NCBI GenBank assembly: GCA_030583605.1
Contig: CP129466.1
Coordinates: 1,867,001 to 1,931,000 of the forward strand
Length of the DNA: 64,000 nt
Direction of reading: 5' to 3'
Source of the DNA: Gammaproteobacteria bacterium
GTDB taxonomy: Bacteria; Pseudomonadota; Gammaproteobacteria; Steroidobacterales; GCA-2729495
Shown: piece by piece, positions 39,404 through 48,942 of the stretch
Layout: each line of letters opens with the position of its first letter
How positions within the stretch are numbered: the stretch's first letter is position 1
Position numbers and translations under genes: made by a program
Notes under the pieces: model-generated
Database searches by the model: none
The model's input: only the letters and a program-made list of their open reading frames with translations
Told to the model about the DNA's origin: nothing

Positions 39404-40009
39404 TCAGTACCGTGTCAGGAAATTCTGCAGCAGTCGCGCGCCGGCGACTCCGGATCGCTCCGGATGAAACTGCGTGGCGAGGAAGTTGCGATTGCCAACG
39501 ACCGCCGCAAACTCCCAGCCGTAATCACAGCTCGCCAGCGTATGCTGGCCAACCGGCACGGCATAGCTGTGAACGAAATAGAAATGACAGCGGACCGGCA
39601 GGTCTTCGAGCAGCGGGCTGTCATGAAGCAATCGGGTCTGGTTCCAGCCCATGTGTGGTACGGGGCGTCCCGGGGCAGGATCAAACCGGCGAACGGTTCC
39701 CGGGATGATGCCGAGGCAGTCTGTCTCATCCTCCTCGGATGCTTCGAAGAGCAGTTGCATTCCCAGGCAGATGCCAAGCACAGGCTGCGTCAGTGCGGGT
39801 ATCACCCTGTCGAGCCCGTTCGCGCTCAGGCGTTCCATCGCGGGTCGGGCCGCGCCCACGCCGGGCAGGATGACATGGCTCGCGTCACGGATGATGGTCT
39901 CATCGGTGGTCAGGCGGGAGGGGCGACCGAGGCGTTCCAGCGCGAAGCGCAGGGATGCGATGTTGGCACCGCCTCCATCGAGGATCGCCACGGGCGGGTG
40001 GTCTGTCAC
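39404..40009 (-). CDS. hisH: imidazole glycerol phosphate synthase subunit HisH
   Basis: Glutamine amidotransferase that feeds ammonia to HisF. The start is the GTG at 40009, in a GTGA overlap with the hisB stop, giving 201 residues (MTDHPPVAILDGGG); the longer upstream frame runs into hisB. The triad Cys is in GICLGMQLLF, and the His/Glu pair in QFHPERSG. The usual size of HisH is about 200. Confidence 0.95.
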   Translation of the reverse strand: MTDHPPVAILDGGGANIASLRFALERLGRPSRLTTDETIIRDASHVILPGVGAARPAMERLSANGLDRVIPALTQPVLGICLGMQLLFEASEEDETDCLGIIPGTVRRFDPAPGRPVPHMGWNQTRLLHDSPLLEDLPVRCHFYFVHSYAVPVGQHTLASCDYGWEFAAVVGNRNFLATQFHPERSGVAGARLLQNFLTRY

Positions 40010-41076
40010 AGCACGCCTTTCGTGCTCGGCAGGGTGTGCCCTTGCCTGGCAAGCGCCTGGCGCAGGGCCCTTCCCACACCCTTGAAACAAGCCTCGATCA
40101 TGTGATGGGTGTTGTCACCGGAAACACTGATGTGCAGCGCGGCCCCAAGGCTGTCTGCCAGTGAGCGGAAGAAATGCGGCACCAGTTCAGTGGGCAGACG
40201 ACCAACCTCGGGGCGCGGAAACTGGCCGGTGAACTCGAAACTGCTGCGCCCGGACAGGTCGATGGCGATCTGCGCGAGAGCTTCGTCCATGGGCAGCAGA
40301 AATCCGTAGCGGCCGATGCCGCGCTTGTCGCCCAGTGCCTTGCGCAAGGCTTCGCCGATGGTGAGTGCAACGTCCTCCACGGTGTGGTGCTCGTCCACCT
40401 GAAGGTCGCCACTGCATGAGAGGGTCATTGAGAACCCCCCATGTCTGGCGAGTTGCTCCAGCATATGATCGAAGAAGCCGATGCCGGTGTTGACCTGTAC
40501 CGGGTCCTCCGCATCGAGGTCGATACCGCAATCAATGCGGGTTTCACGTGTCACGCGCTGTATTCGCGTGCTGCGCGGCAAATCGACGAGGTCGTGGGCT
40601 GTTCTGGCCCACGCGCCTGAGTCGTCAGGATCGAGCAACAGGCCCCGTAGTCCCAGGTTGGCAGCGAGCTGCAAGTCGCTTTCTCTGTCACCGATGACCA
40701 CGCTGGCGCTTCGGTCGAGCGGCGTGGTGCTGAGAAAGCCGGTCAGCAGCCCGGTTCGTGGCTTGCGGCACTCGCAGCCGTCGCCCGCCGTGTGCGGACA
40801 GATGAATACGTCGCGGAACTCGATTCCCTGGGAACGGAATAGGGCAAGGACGAACTGTTGTACCCGTTGAAAGTCTTCCTCTGGAAAGGCGGGCGTGCCC
40901 CGGCCGTCCTGGTTGCTGACCATCACGAACTGATAGCCTGCGTTGCGCAGGCGCAGAAGGGCCGGAATAACCCCAGGCACCAACTCGATCTTGTCGAGCC
41001 GGTCCACCTGCTCGTCGGCCGGCTCGCGAATGATGGTGCCGTCACGGTCGAGAAATGCGATTTTTGCTGGAGTCAT
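40006..41076 (-). CDS. hisB: bifunctional histidinol-phosphatase / imidazoleglycerol-phosphate dehydratase
   Basis: The 356-residue fusion has an N-terminal HAD phosphatase (FLDRDGTIIREPADEQ, zinc loop CPHTAGDGCECRKPRTG) and a C-terminal dehydratase with two His clusters (GIGFFDHMLEQLARHGGF, DEHHTVEDVA and GDNTHHMIEA). This fusion is characteristic of gammaproteobacteria. It catalyses steps six and eight of histidine synthesis. It follows hisC by 3 bp and overlaps hisH by 4 bp. Confidence 0.96.
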   Translation of the reverse strand: MTPAKIAFLDRDGTIIREPADEQVDRLDKIELVPGVIPALLRLRNAGYQFVMVSNQDGRGTPAFPEEDFQRVQQFVLALFRSQGIEFRDVFICPHTAGDGCECRKPRTGLLTGFLSTTPLDRSASVVIGDRESDLQLAANLGLRGLLLDPDDSGAWARTAHDLVDLPRSTRIQRVTRETRIDCGIDLDAEDPVQVNTGIGFFDHMLEQLARHGGFSMTLSCSGDLQVDEHHTVEDVALTIGEALRKALGDKRGIGRYGFLLPMDEALAQIAIDLSGRSSFEFTGQFPRPEVGRLPTELVPHFFRSLADSLGAALHISVSGDNTHHMIEACFKGVGRALRQALARQGHTLPSTKGVL

Positions 41077-41079
41077 CGT

Positions 41080-42135
41080 TCAGCCTAATGCGGCCAGAAG
41101 CTGGTCGTTCTCTGCCGGTGTCCCGATGGTGATTCGCACACAACGCGGGAGATAGGGATCCCAGCTGAAATCGCGCACCAGTACGCGGCCCCTTTTTGCC
41201 GCCGCCGCAAAGTCGCGCGGATCTCGCGTCTCCACAAGAATGAAGTTGGCACTGCTCGGCCAGACTCTCGTGATGGCCGGCAACGCGGCGAGCGCGTCGC
41301 TCATCCGGGCTCGTTCGCGCACGAGAAGATCGACGCGTCTGCGCCACTCGGCCGCATTGCCTGGTTCGATGCAGGCCTCCGCCGCCCTTGCGCAGGGGGT
41401 CGGGAATGCGTAGGGCGGAAGTATACGGCCGATCAGGTCCACGACCTCCCGAGCGCCGATGAGGGCACCGCAACGTACTCCGGCAAGAGCCATCGCCTTC
41501 GACAGGGTACGCAGGACCACGACATTGTCGAAGTCAGCAATCAGATCGATGCTCTGCCGGCTCCCGCTGAACTCGGCGTAGGCCGCGTCAAGCACCAGAC
41601 AGCCGCGCCCGCGCAGTTGCTCCGCCAGGCGCGCAATGTCAGCCAGGGCGATGAGGTTTCCGGTGGGATTGTTCGGCGAGCAGACGAACACCAGCCGGTC
41701 CGTTTCCGCCCAGTCTCCCACGATCCCGTCGACGTCCAGGGTGTAGTCCTGCTCCCGTCGCAACGGCACGACACGAACCGCGGCCCCCTGGACCTGGGCG
41801 TAGACCTCGTACATGCCAAAAGTCGGCGGACAGATGACCACCGTATCCTGCCCCGCACGACAGAAACCGCGCACCAGCAGGTCGATTGCCTCGCTCGAAC
41901 CCCGGGTGACCAGGAGTTGTTCCTGTGCAACGCCGTAATGCATGGCGAGCCGGTTCTGCAGGGAGACTGGCACTGCCTCCGGGTACCAATTGAGCCCCGG
42001 GTCGCTGCTGTCCCCCGGTGGGGGCCATGGATTCTCGTTGGCGTTGAGGCGCGCCAGGCCAGGTTCAAAAACTGCATTTCTATATGGGCGCAGGCGACGA
42101 ATCTCCGGCCGCAGCAGGCTGACGATACTGTTCAT
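41080..42135 (-). CDS. hisC: histidinol-phosphate aminotransferase (his operon copy)
   Basis: PLP aminotransferase of step seven, 351 residues. Motifs are LARLNANENPWPPP, VFVCSPNNPTGNLI and the PLP lysine in VLRTLSKAMALAGVRCG. It overlaps hisD by 4 bp (ATGA) and precedes hisB by 3 bp, so it is the dedicated histidine enzyme. It is more E. coli HisC-like than the copy at 6663-7820, which lies among aromatic genes. Confidence 0.95.
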   Translation of the reverse strand: MNSIVSLLRPEIRRLRPYRNAVFEPGLARLNANENPWPPPGDSSDPGLNWYPEAVPVSLQNRLAMHYGVAQEQLLVTRGSSEAIDLLVRGFCRAGQDTVVICPPTFGMYEVYAQVQGAAVRVVPLRREQDYTLDVDGIVGDWAETDRLVFVCSPNNPTGNLIALADIARLAEQLRGRGCLVLDAAYAEFSGSRQSIDLIADFDNVVVLRTLSKAMALAGVRCGALIGAREVVDLIGRILPPYAFPTPCARAAEACIEPGNAAEWRRRVDLLVRERARMSDALAALPAITRVWPSSANFILVETRDPRDFAAAAKRGRVLVRDFSWDPYLPRCVRITIGTPAENDQLLAALG

Positions 42136-43448
42136 GGGCGAACCGCCATGACGCGTGAACGTACCGCCTCTCCGTGGGCGTCGAGGCCTTCCAGATGCGC
42201 CAGGGCCATCACCGTCGGCGCCAGGCTGAGCAATCCCTCACGGGTGAGTTCCTGCAAGGTCATTCGGCGCTGAAAGTCACCGACGGACAGCCCGCTGTAG
42301 GCACGTGCGTGGCCATAGGTCGGGAGGACGTGGTTGGTACCGCTGCAATAATCTCCAACCGATTCGGGTGTCCACGGGCCGAGAAACACCGAGCCCGCTT
42401 GCTGTACGCGATCGATCCAGCGGCGGGGTTCGGGTACCTGCAGGATCAGGTGCTCGGGCGCATAACGATTGGCGATGTCGAAGGCCTGCGGCAGATCTTC
42501 GGCCACGATTGCGGCCCCGTGAGTCAACGACCGCTCGATGATGCCGCGCCGGGAAAGCTGCGGCAGCAATGCGTCGAACTGCTGCTGGACCTCATCGAGC
42601 AGCGGTTCATGCGTCGTAACCAGGATGACCTGTGAGTCGGGGCCATGCTCGGCCTGCGAGAGCAGATCAAGCGCCACGAAACACGGGTTTGCACCCTCTG
42701 CAGCAATCACCATGACCTCAGAGGGGCCCGCCGGCATGTCGAAGGCGGCGCCTGCCGGATCCTGGGACACGGCCTGCTTGGCAGCGGTCACCCAGATGTT
42801 GCCGGGGCCAAAGATCTTGTCGACCTTCGGAACCGACTGGGTGCCGAAGGCCATGGCGGCAATCGCCTGAGCGCCACCGATCTTGAAGATATCGGTAACC
42901 CCGCAGGCCATGGCTGCCGCGACGACGGCGGGATCAGCGCAACCGTCGCGACGCGGAGGAGTGCAGACCACGCGAACGGCACAACCGGCGATTTGTGCTG
43001 GCACGGCCAGCATGATGGCGGTCGAGGGCAGGGGGGCGGTCCCCGCGGGCACGTAAAGGCCAACAGCCCGGATCGGTCGGGAAACGCGCTCGCACACCAC
43101 GCCCGGGGCGGTTTCCACGCGCAACGGGGCTGCAACCTGGGCAGCGTGAAAACGCGACACATTCGCGATGGCGACGTCGATGGCTGCCCGGGCCGCCGGG
43201 TCCAGCGACTCCCTGGCGCTCTCGACCTCGTCCGGGGTGACCCGCAAGTGCTCGACATCGACGTGGTCGAACTCCCGGGCCAGACGCCGTATCGCCGGAT
43301 CACCTTCCACCCGGACCTGCTCGATCAGGCTGGCCACCGATTCTGCGATGGCCTTGCTGTCGTGAGTCGCCGGACGCTGGAGCACGGCCGCTTGCTGCCC
43401 GGCGCTCAGGCGGGCCCAAACCACTCGCGTGAGACAGGGCCTGGTCAT
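42132..43448 (-). CDS. hisD: histidinol dehydrogenase
   Basis: Zinc- and NAD-dependent oxidation of histidinol to histidine in two steps, 438 residues. Diagnostic segments are GLYVPAGTAPLPSTAIM, KIGGAQAIAAMAFGT, FGPGNIWVTAAKQ, MPAGPSEVMVIA and NHVLPTYGHARAYSGLSV. It overlaps hisG by 4 bp and hisC by 4 bp. Confidence 0.97.
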   Translation of the reverse strand: MTRPCLTRVVWARLSAGQQAAVLQRPATHDSKAIAESVASLIEQVRVEGDPAIRRLAREFDHVDVEHLRVTPDEVESARESLDPAARAAIDVAIANVSRFHAAQVAAPLRVETAPGVVCERVSRPIRAVGLYVPAGTAPLPSTAIMLAVPAQIAGCAVRVVCTPPRRDGCADPAVVAAAMACGVTDIFKIGGAQAIAAMAFGTQSVPKVDKIFGPGNIWVTAAKQAVSQDPAGAAFDMPAGPSEVMVIAAEGANPCFVALDLLSQAEHGPDSQVILVTTHEPLLDEVQQQFDALLPQLSRRGIIERSLTHGAAIVAEDLPQAFDIANRYAPEHLILQVPEPRRWIDRVQQAGSVFLGPWTPESVGDYCSGTNHVLPTYGHARAYSGLSVGDFQRRMTLQELTREGLLSLAPTVMALAHLEGLDAHGEAVRSRVMAVRP

Positions 43449-44356
43449 GGCAGCATCTTTTCGACGGGCAGTACCAGCAGGGAACTCGCGCCGGCCTTCT
43501 TCAGATTCTCGAGGGTCTCCCAGAAGACGTTCTCCCGGCAGACGACATGAATGGCGACCTTGTCGCCACGGCCATCCAGCGGAATCACGGTGGGGGCTTC
43601 AGCGCCGGGCAGAAGCCGGGCAATCTCCGGCAGCGCCGATTTTGGCGCATTCATCATCACGTACTTGCTTTCCCGCACCTGCATCACACCATCCACGCGC
43701 TGCAGGAGGCGTGCGATCCACTCGCTCTTCTCGGGCGGAACATCCATTGGGGCCTGAATGAGAATCGCCTGACTGTCGAGAATCGTCTCTCCCTCCCTGA
43801 GGCGATTCGCCGCCAGCGTGGCCCCGGTTGAGACCAGATCGCAGATTGCATCGGCACGGCCAAGACTGGGCGCAATCTCAACGGCCCCCGAAAACTCGAC
43901 CACCTGGGCATTGATGCGGTTTCTGACCAGGAAATCCTGGACTATTCGCGGATAGCTCGTGGCGATCCGTCGGTCCCGGAGATCGTCGATACAGTTCAAG
44001 CCACCGTCCTCCGGGTATGCAAAGGCCAGGTGACAGCGGCCGTAGTCCAGGGGACGAACGACCCTGAATGGCGCAGCGCAGCCATCGGCCAGGAACTGCA
44101 GGCGCCGCTCCTCAAGGACATTCATTCCGACGATTCCGAGATCGCAAACGTCGTCCCTCACCAGCCCGGGAATATCGTCATCACGCACGAGCAGCACATC
44201 GACAGGCATGTTCTCCCCGAAACCGATGAGCTGATCGCGGCCCCGCGTGTACTTCAATCCGCATCGCTCCAGCAGATCAAGGGAGCGATCCGTCAACCGG
44301 CCAGATTTCTGAATGGCAACCTTGATTCGCGGTGACGGCGCAGCCAATGCGTTCAT
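43445..44356 (-). CDS. hisG: ATP phosphoribosyltransferase, long form
   Basis: First committed step of histidine synthesis, 303 residues. The long form includes a C-terminal ACT-like regulatory domain (about 228-303), so no HisZ partner is needed and feedback by histidine is expected. IKVAIQKSGRLTDRSLDLLERCG and the PRPP loop DLVSTGATLAANRLREG are visible. It lies 20 bp after the YerC gene, which probably shares its promoter. Confidence 0.96.
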   Translation of the reverse strand: MNALAAPSPRIKVAIQKSGRLTDRSLDLLERCGLKYTRGRDQLIGFGENMPVDVLLVRDDDIPGLVRDDVCDLGIVGMNVLEERRLQFLADGCAAPFRVVRPLDYGRCHLAFAYPEDGGLNCIDDLRDRRIATSYPRIVQDFLVRNRINAQVVEFSGAVEIAPSLGRADAICDLVSTGATLAANRLREGETILDSQAILIQAPMDVPPEKSEWIARLLQRVDGVMQVRESKYVMMNAPKSALPEIARLLPGAEAPTVIPLDGRGDKVAIHVVCRENVFWETLENLKKAGASSLLVLPVEKMLP

Positions 44357-44376
44357 TTGATGTGTCTCCGGAAACG

Positions 44377-44685
44377 TCAGCGGGTGAGGCGCTCGAGTGC
44401 CTTGCTGTAACCGCCTTCACCGGAAACGAGATAGCGTGCCACCCGCCCGATGGTTGTGATGCTGACCCCAGTGCGATCGTGGATCTGCCGGTAGCTGAGC
44501 CTGCCTTCGGCCAGCAGCTCTACCACCGCCCAGCGGTCTTTCAACGCCTGCAATTCGGCCGGCGTACACAGGTCATGGAAGAACGCCCGGCATTCCTGCA
44601 GGGTTCGCATGGCCAAAATCGCGCGCAACAGCCGGTCTTCGGCGACCGATTCTTCCCGTGGGTTCAGCACACGGTGGGTTTTCAT
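44377..44685 (-). CDS. YerC/YecD-family TrpR-related repressor, first gene of the his operon
   Basis: A 102-residue all-helical DNA-binding protein related to TrpR. The HTH is LSYRQIHDRTGVSITTIGRV (about 62-82), preceded by LCTPAELQALKDRWAVVELL as in TrpR. Similar genes head the his operon in Xanthomonas. It is cotranscribed with hisG (20-bp gap). A promoter immediately upstream carries a tandem TrpR-type operator, so autoregulation and control of histidine genes is the likely role; the corepressor may be histidine, but that is inference. No Shine-Dalgarno precedes the ATG; the predicted start point is next to it, suggesting a leaderless message. Confidence 0.9.
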   Translation of the reverse strand: MKTHRVLNPREESVAEDRLLRAILAMRTLQECRAFFHDLCTPAELQALKDRWAVVELLAEGRLSYRQIHDRTGVSITTIGRVARYLVSGEGGYSKALERLTR

Positions 44686-44692
44686 GTGTCAG

Positions 44693-44721
44693 ATCGTACT
44701 AGCGCGCTAATGCATTAGCAA
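44693..44721 (-). promoter_or_regulatory. yerC-his promoter with tandem TrpR-like operator in the spacer
   Basis: Read on the minus strand: TTGCTA (-35, 44721-44716), a 17-bp spacer, then TACGAT (-10, 44698-44693), then 7 bases and the yerC ATG. The half-sites CTAA, TTAG and CTAG occur at 8-bp steps (44718-44699), each separated by 4 bp, the geometry of the E. coli trp operator (CTAG-N4-CTAG). CTAGTACG is identical to part of that operator. The -35 and half-sites overlap, so binding would block RNA polymerase. Confidence 0.7.
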
Positions 44722-44778
44722 GGCACAGTCGCCAATACCGATGCCGTCAGAAGCGGGCCGGTGCCGGTCGGTAGGACG

Positions 44779-45849
44779 TTATTGCCGCGTGAGCACGCGC
44801 TCGACGACGGCCGCGCCCATTTGTTTCGTCGAGACCGGTTGGGCGCCGCGCTCGGCCATATCCGGAGTCCGTATGCCTGATTCCAGTACGGCCAGCACCG
44901 AGTGCTCGAGCAGGTCCGCCTCGGCAGGCATGCCGAGAGAATGCCGCAGCAGGAGCGCTGCGCTCAGTATCGTGCCGCAGGGATTCGCGATGCCCTGGCC
45001 GGCAATGTCGGGCGCGGAACCGTGGATCGGCTCGTACAGGCCCCGGCCCTGGTCGTTCAGTGAAGCGGAGGGCAGCATTCCCAGTGAGCCCACCAGCATG
45101 GAGGCCTCGTCGGTCAGGATGTCGCCGAACATGTTTTCGGTGACGATGACGTCGAAATCTGCCGGACGTGACAACAAATGCATGGCGGCTGCGTCGACCA
45201 GCAGGTGCTCCAGGGTGATGTCCGGAAATTCGCGGGCAAACAACTCGGTTGCGACCTGTCGCCACAGGCGGGAGGTCTCGAGTACGTTGGCTTTGTCTAC
45301 CGACGTCACATTCCTCCGCCGGGAGCGCGCCATCCGTGCGCCCACGCGCAATAACCGCTCGATTTCCATGCGCTGGTATGCGCACAGGTCCGATGCGTGA
45401 TCGTCCGTCCGGGACTTTTCGCCGAAATAAATGCCACCGGTCAGTTCCCGGATCACCACCAGGTCGACGCCCTCGAGGCGAGCAGCCTTCAGGGGTGACG
45501 AAGCATAAAGACACGGGTGCGTCCTGACCGGGCGTACGTTGGCGTAAACACCCATCGCCGCGCGCAGGTCGAGGAGGCCTTGCTCAGGGCGTTCTCTCGC
45601 CGTGGGGTCGCTCCATTTCGGCCCACCGACGGCGCCGAGCAGCACTGCATCGGCTTCCTGGCTGAGCTGACGTGTTTCCGCCGGGAATGCACGCCCGGTC
45701 GCGTCGATGGCGGCGCCGCCGATGAGACCATGGCGGAAAATGAAACGATGGTTTCCACGGCTGGCAATCGCCTCGAGAGCGCGCACGGCCTCGGCGACGA
45801 CTTCGCCGCCAATCCCGTCGCCCGGCAGCACTCCGATCAGGGCTTCCAT
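44779..45849 (-). CDS. leuB: 3-isopropylmalate dehydrogenase
   Basis: NAD-dependent oxidative decarboxylation of 3-isopropylmalate, 356 residues. Motifs are [31 protein letters not shown], the catalytic Lys in [14 protein letters not shown] and the NAD loop [18 protein letters not shown]. Its start overlaps leuD by 13 bp. It is the last leu gene; 93 bp separate it from the yerC ATG on the same strand. Confidence 0.97.
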   Translation of the reverse strand: MEALIGVLPGDGIGGEVVAEAVRALEAIASRGNHRFIFRHGLIGGAAIDATGRAFPAETRQLSQEADAVLLGAVGGPKWSDPTARERPEQGLLDLRAAMGVYANVRPVRTHPCLYASSPLKAARLEGVDLVVIRELTGGIYFGEKSRTDDHASDLCAYQRMEIERLLRVGARMARSRRRNVTSVDKANVLETSRLWRQVATELFAREFPDITLEHLLVDAAAMHLLSRPADFDVIVTENMFGDILTDEASMLVGSLGMLPSASLNDQGRGLYEPIHGSAPDIAGQGIANPCGTILSAALLLRHSLGMPAEADLLEHSVLAVLESGIRTPDMAERGAQPVSTKQMGAAVVERVLTRQ

Positions 45850-46421
45850 GGGCGATTTCGCTCGAACTCCGTAATGGCGCCTGTCTGCTGCAGCAGGTAG
45901 CCGAGCTGGTCCACACCGTTCATCAGGCAGTACCGCGCGAACGCGTCGAGCGGGAACGTTGCAGCGCGCCCGTCTGGCAACTCGATCCGGCGTTCGCCCA
46001 CATCAACGACCACCTCGGCTCCGGGATGTTCCAGCAGCCAGCGATGCGTGGCCCCGTCCACGATGACCGGTACCAGGCCGTTTTTCAGCGAGTTGTTGCG
46101 GAAGATGTCGGCAATGCCGGTGCTGATGACCGCCCGGATTCCGAAATCGATCAGTGCCCAGGGCGCATGTTCACGCGATGAGCCGCAACCGAAATTGTTG
46201 CCGGCAACGAGAATCTCACATCCCGCCGCGGTAGCCGCGTTTAGTGGAAACTCCGGAATCAACGCCCCGGATTTATCGAAACGCCAATCCGCAAACAGCG
46301 CCTTCCCGAGTCCCTTCCGCGTGGTAGTGGTCAGAAACCGGGCCGGAACGATCTGGTCCGTGTCGATGTCGGTGCCGGGGAGCACGACCGTGCAAGAGGA
46401 AAAACGGGTGATCTTGTCCAT
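45837..46421 (-). CDS. leuD: 3-isopropylmalate dehydratase small subunit
   Basis: The swivelling small subunit that, with LeuC, isomerises 2-isopropylmalate to 3-isopropylmalate. The 194 residues contain [18 protein letters not shown] and [18 protein letters not shown], which carry the substrate-binding residues of the family. It lies 28 bp after leuC and overlaps leuB by 13 bp. Confidence 0.97.
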   Translation of the reverse strand: MDKITRFSSCTVVLPGTDIDTDQIVPARFLTTTTRKGLGKALFADWRFDKSGALIPEFPLNAATAAGCEILVAGNNFGCGSSREHAPWALIDFGIRAVISTGIADIFRNNSLKNGLVPVIVDGATHRWLLEHPGAEVVVDVGERRIELPDGRAATFPLDAFARYCLMNGVDQLGYLLQQTGAITEFERNRPWKP

Positions 46422-46449
46422 GAAGGGTATCCTGCAGCGATGTCCTGGA

Positions 46450-47859
46450 TCAGCGGTTCGTCAGCGTTCTCGGATCAGTGATCTTGCCGGTGACAGCCGC
46501 GGCCGCAGCTGTCAGCGGACTCGCCAGCACGGTGCGGGCGCCGATTCCCTGGCGGCCCTCGAAATTGCGATTGCTGGTGCTTACGCAGAGCTGGCCGCGC
46601 CCAACGGTGTCGCCGTTCATGCCGAGACACATCGAGCAACCCGCTTCACGCCACTCGGCACCCGCGGCGAGGAACACCCGGTCCAGCCCCTCCGATTCGG
46701 CCTGTTTCTTGACGCTCTGTGATCCGGGCACGACGAGGACCCTGGTCGATGCCGGAACCTTTCGCCCCTCAAACAGCGCCGCCGCCTGGCGCAGGTCGGA
46801 GAGGCGGGAGTTGGTACAGCTACCGATGAATACAACGTCGACGGCGCGTCCGAGCATTGGACGGCCCGGCTCGACTCCCATATAGGCCAGCGCTTTGCGC
46901 AAACTCGGGTCGGGGCCCGGGTCGGGGATGGGTTCATTCACCGGCACGACCATGCCCGGATTGGTGCCGAAGGTGATCATGGGCGCCAGAGCGGACACGT
47001 CCAGCGCTACCTCGCGGTCAAACACGGCGTCCGGGTCCGATGGCAACGAGCGCCAGCGGCGCACCGCAAGATCCCAGGCGGATCCCTGCGGGGTCATCGG
47101 TCGCCCGGACAGATACTCGAAGGTGACGTCGTCCGGCCCGATCATCCCAGCGCGTGCTCCCGCCTCGATGCTCATGTTGCAGACGGTCATGCGCTCATCC
47201 ATGGTGAGGGACGTGATCGCATCACCGCGATACTCGATGACGTGCCCGGTACCGCCGCCAACGCCAATTTTGCCGATGATCGAGAGAATCAGGTCCTTGG
47301 CAGTTACTCCCGGTGAAAGCCGCCCGGATACATTGATGGCGAGAGTCTTGGGTTTGCGTTGCAGGAGGCATTGGGTCGCCAGAACGTGCCCGACCTCGGT
47401 CGTGCCAATTCCGAAGGCCAGGGCCCCGAAAGCGCCATGCGTACTGGTATGGCTGTCGCCGCACACGATTGTCTTGCCGGGCTGGGTGACGCCCAGTTCC
47501 GGGCCGATGATGTGGACGATGCCGCGCTGGTCCGAATCGAACCCGAGCAACTGTATGCCGCGCTCGCGGCAGTTCTCGATCATGACCCGAATCTGGGTTG
47601 CGGCGGAGGGTTCGGCGACGATGTCGAGGTCTTTCAGGGATCGGATCGGCACGGTCGGCGTCGAATGGTCCAGTGTTGCCAGCGTGAGATCCGGGCGGCG
47701 CACCTGCAGGCCGCGCGCCTGCAGGACATTGAAGGCTTCCGGTGAAGTGACCTCGTGGGTCAGATGCAGGTCGATGTAGAGAACCGCGGGAGCATCCGTC
47801 GTTTCCGCCACGACCACGTGGTCGTCCCAAACCTTCTGGAAAAGCGACTGAGCTGCCAT
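46450..47859 (-). CDS. leuC: 3-isopropylmalate dehydratase large subunit
   Basis: Aconitase-family subunit with a 4Fe-4S cluster, 469 residues. The cluster Cys ligands are in [11 protein letters not shown] and [24 protein letters not shown] is the substrate-proximal motif. The ATG at 47859 ([15 protein letters not shown]) is chosen over the longer frame at 47877. It follows ilvE by 81 bp and precedes leuD by 28 bp. Confidence 0.97.
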   Translation of the reverse strand: MAAQSLFQKVWDDHVVVAETTDAPAVLYIDLHLTHEVTSPEAFNVLQARGLQVRRPDLTLATLDHSTPTVPIRSLKDLDIVAEPSAATQIRVMIENCRERGIQLLGFDSDQRGIVHIIGPELGVTQPGKTIVCGDSHTSTHGAFGALAFGIGTTEVGHVLATQCLLQRKPKTLAINVSGRLSPGVTAKDLILSIIGKIGVGGGTGHVIEYRGDAITSLTMDERMTVCNMSIEAGARAGMIGPDDVTFEYLSGRPMTPQGSAWDLAVRRWRSLPSDPDAVFDREVALDVSALAPMITFGTNPGMVVPVNEPIPDPGPDPSLRKALAYMGVEPGRPMLGRAVDVVFIGSCTNSRLSDLRQAAALFEGRKVPASTRVLVVPGSQSVKKQAESEGLDRVFLAAGAEWREAGCSMCLGMNGDTVGRGQLCVSTSNRNFEGRQGIGARTVLASPLTAAAAAVTGKITDPRTLTNR

Positions 47860-47940
47860 GGGTAACGGCCTCCGCATCTGGATTGAGTTCGCATCCCGCC
47901 AGCGGCGGGCACGTCGGATAGTTGTCGCCGTCCGGACGGC

Positions 47941-48909
47941 TCAGTGAGCCGCTGCGGACGGGTGTTGTTCCGCGCCAGCATCAACCGGCTCGAGCCAACC
48001 CCACTGATCGACGGTCTGGCCGCTGAACAAGCCGAAGAATGCATCCTGCAGGCGTTTCGTCATGGGACCGCGTTGACCGCTACCGACAGCGATGCGGTCA
48101 ACAGATCTGACGGGGGTGACTTCGGCCGCTGTCCCGGTCAGGAAAATTTCGTCCGCGACATACAGCAGCTCACGAGGCACCGAGCGTTCCACGACCGGAA
48201 TACCGAGCGTTCCGGCGAGCGTTATTACGCTGTCACGCGTAATGCCGGTCAGAATCGAGGCGGTAACCGGGGGCGTGAGCAACGTTCCGTCTCTCACCAG
48301 GAAAATGTTCTCGCCTGCGCCTTCGCTGACTGTGCCGTCGGTGGCAAGCGCGATGCCTTCGGCGAATCCGCGTTGTCGCGCTTCCAGGCTGACCAGCGTG
48401 CTGGACAGGTAGTTGCCGCCTGCCTTGGCGAGTGCCGGAATCGTGTTGGGCGCAACGCGCTGCCAGGAGGAGACGCAGACATCCACGCCGTTCTCCAGGG
48501 CCCCGGCACCGAGATAGGCACCCCACTCCCAGGCCGCAATCGCCATCTCGACCGGGTGCCCGGGCGGGGGCGCCAGGCCCACCTCGCCGTAGCCCCGGTA
48601 GATGATAGGCCGGATATAGGCACCCTGGAGCAGGTTGTTGCGGCGGACGACCTCTTTGCACGCGGAATCGATGGTGGCCGACGACCATGGAACGTCGATC
48701 CGGTGGATCTTGGCGGACTCCAGCAGCCTGCGCGTGTGGGCCTGCAGTCGAAATACCGAGGGTCCCTTGTGCCTGGTCGAGTAGACACGAATTCCCTCGA
48801 ACACCGAGGAGCCGTAGTGCAGGGCATGAGTCAGCACATGTGTCCGGGCATCAGCCCACGGGACCAGTTTGCCGTTATGCCAAATCCATTCACTTGCTTT
48901 TATGGGCAT
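47941..48909 (-). CDS. ilvE: branched-chain amino acid aminotransferase
   Basis: Fold-type IV PLP enzyme that makes Leu, Ile and Val from their keto acids, 322 residues from the ATG at 48909 (MPIKASEWIWHNGKLV). HALHYGSSVFEGIRVY is diagnostic, the PLP lysine lies in ALAKAGGNYLSS, and EGAGENIFLVRDG is in the cofactor loop. It is embedded between leuA and leuC (33-bp gap after leuA), so leucine attenuation would also control general branched-chain transamination. Confidence 0.96.
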   Translation of the reverse strand: MPIKASEWIWHNGKLVPWADARTHVLTHALHYGSSVFEGIRVYSTRHKGPSVFRLQAHTRRLLESAKIHRIDVPWSSATIDSACKEVVRRNNLLQGAYIRPIIYRGYGEVGLAPPPGHPVEMAIAAWEWGAYLGAGALENGVDVCVSSWQRVAPNTIPALAKAGGNYLSSTLVSLEARQRGFAEGIALATDGTVSEGAGENIFLVRDGTLLTPPVTASILTGITRDSVITLAGTLGIPVVERSVPRELLYVADEIFLTGTAAEVTPVRSVDRIAVGSGQRGPMTKRLQDAFFGLFSGQTVDQWGWLEPVDAGAEQHPSAAAH

Positions 48910-48942
48910 GTTGGTATCCCGAATAGTTCCATCTCTTTGCAA

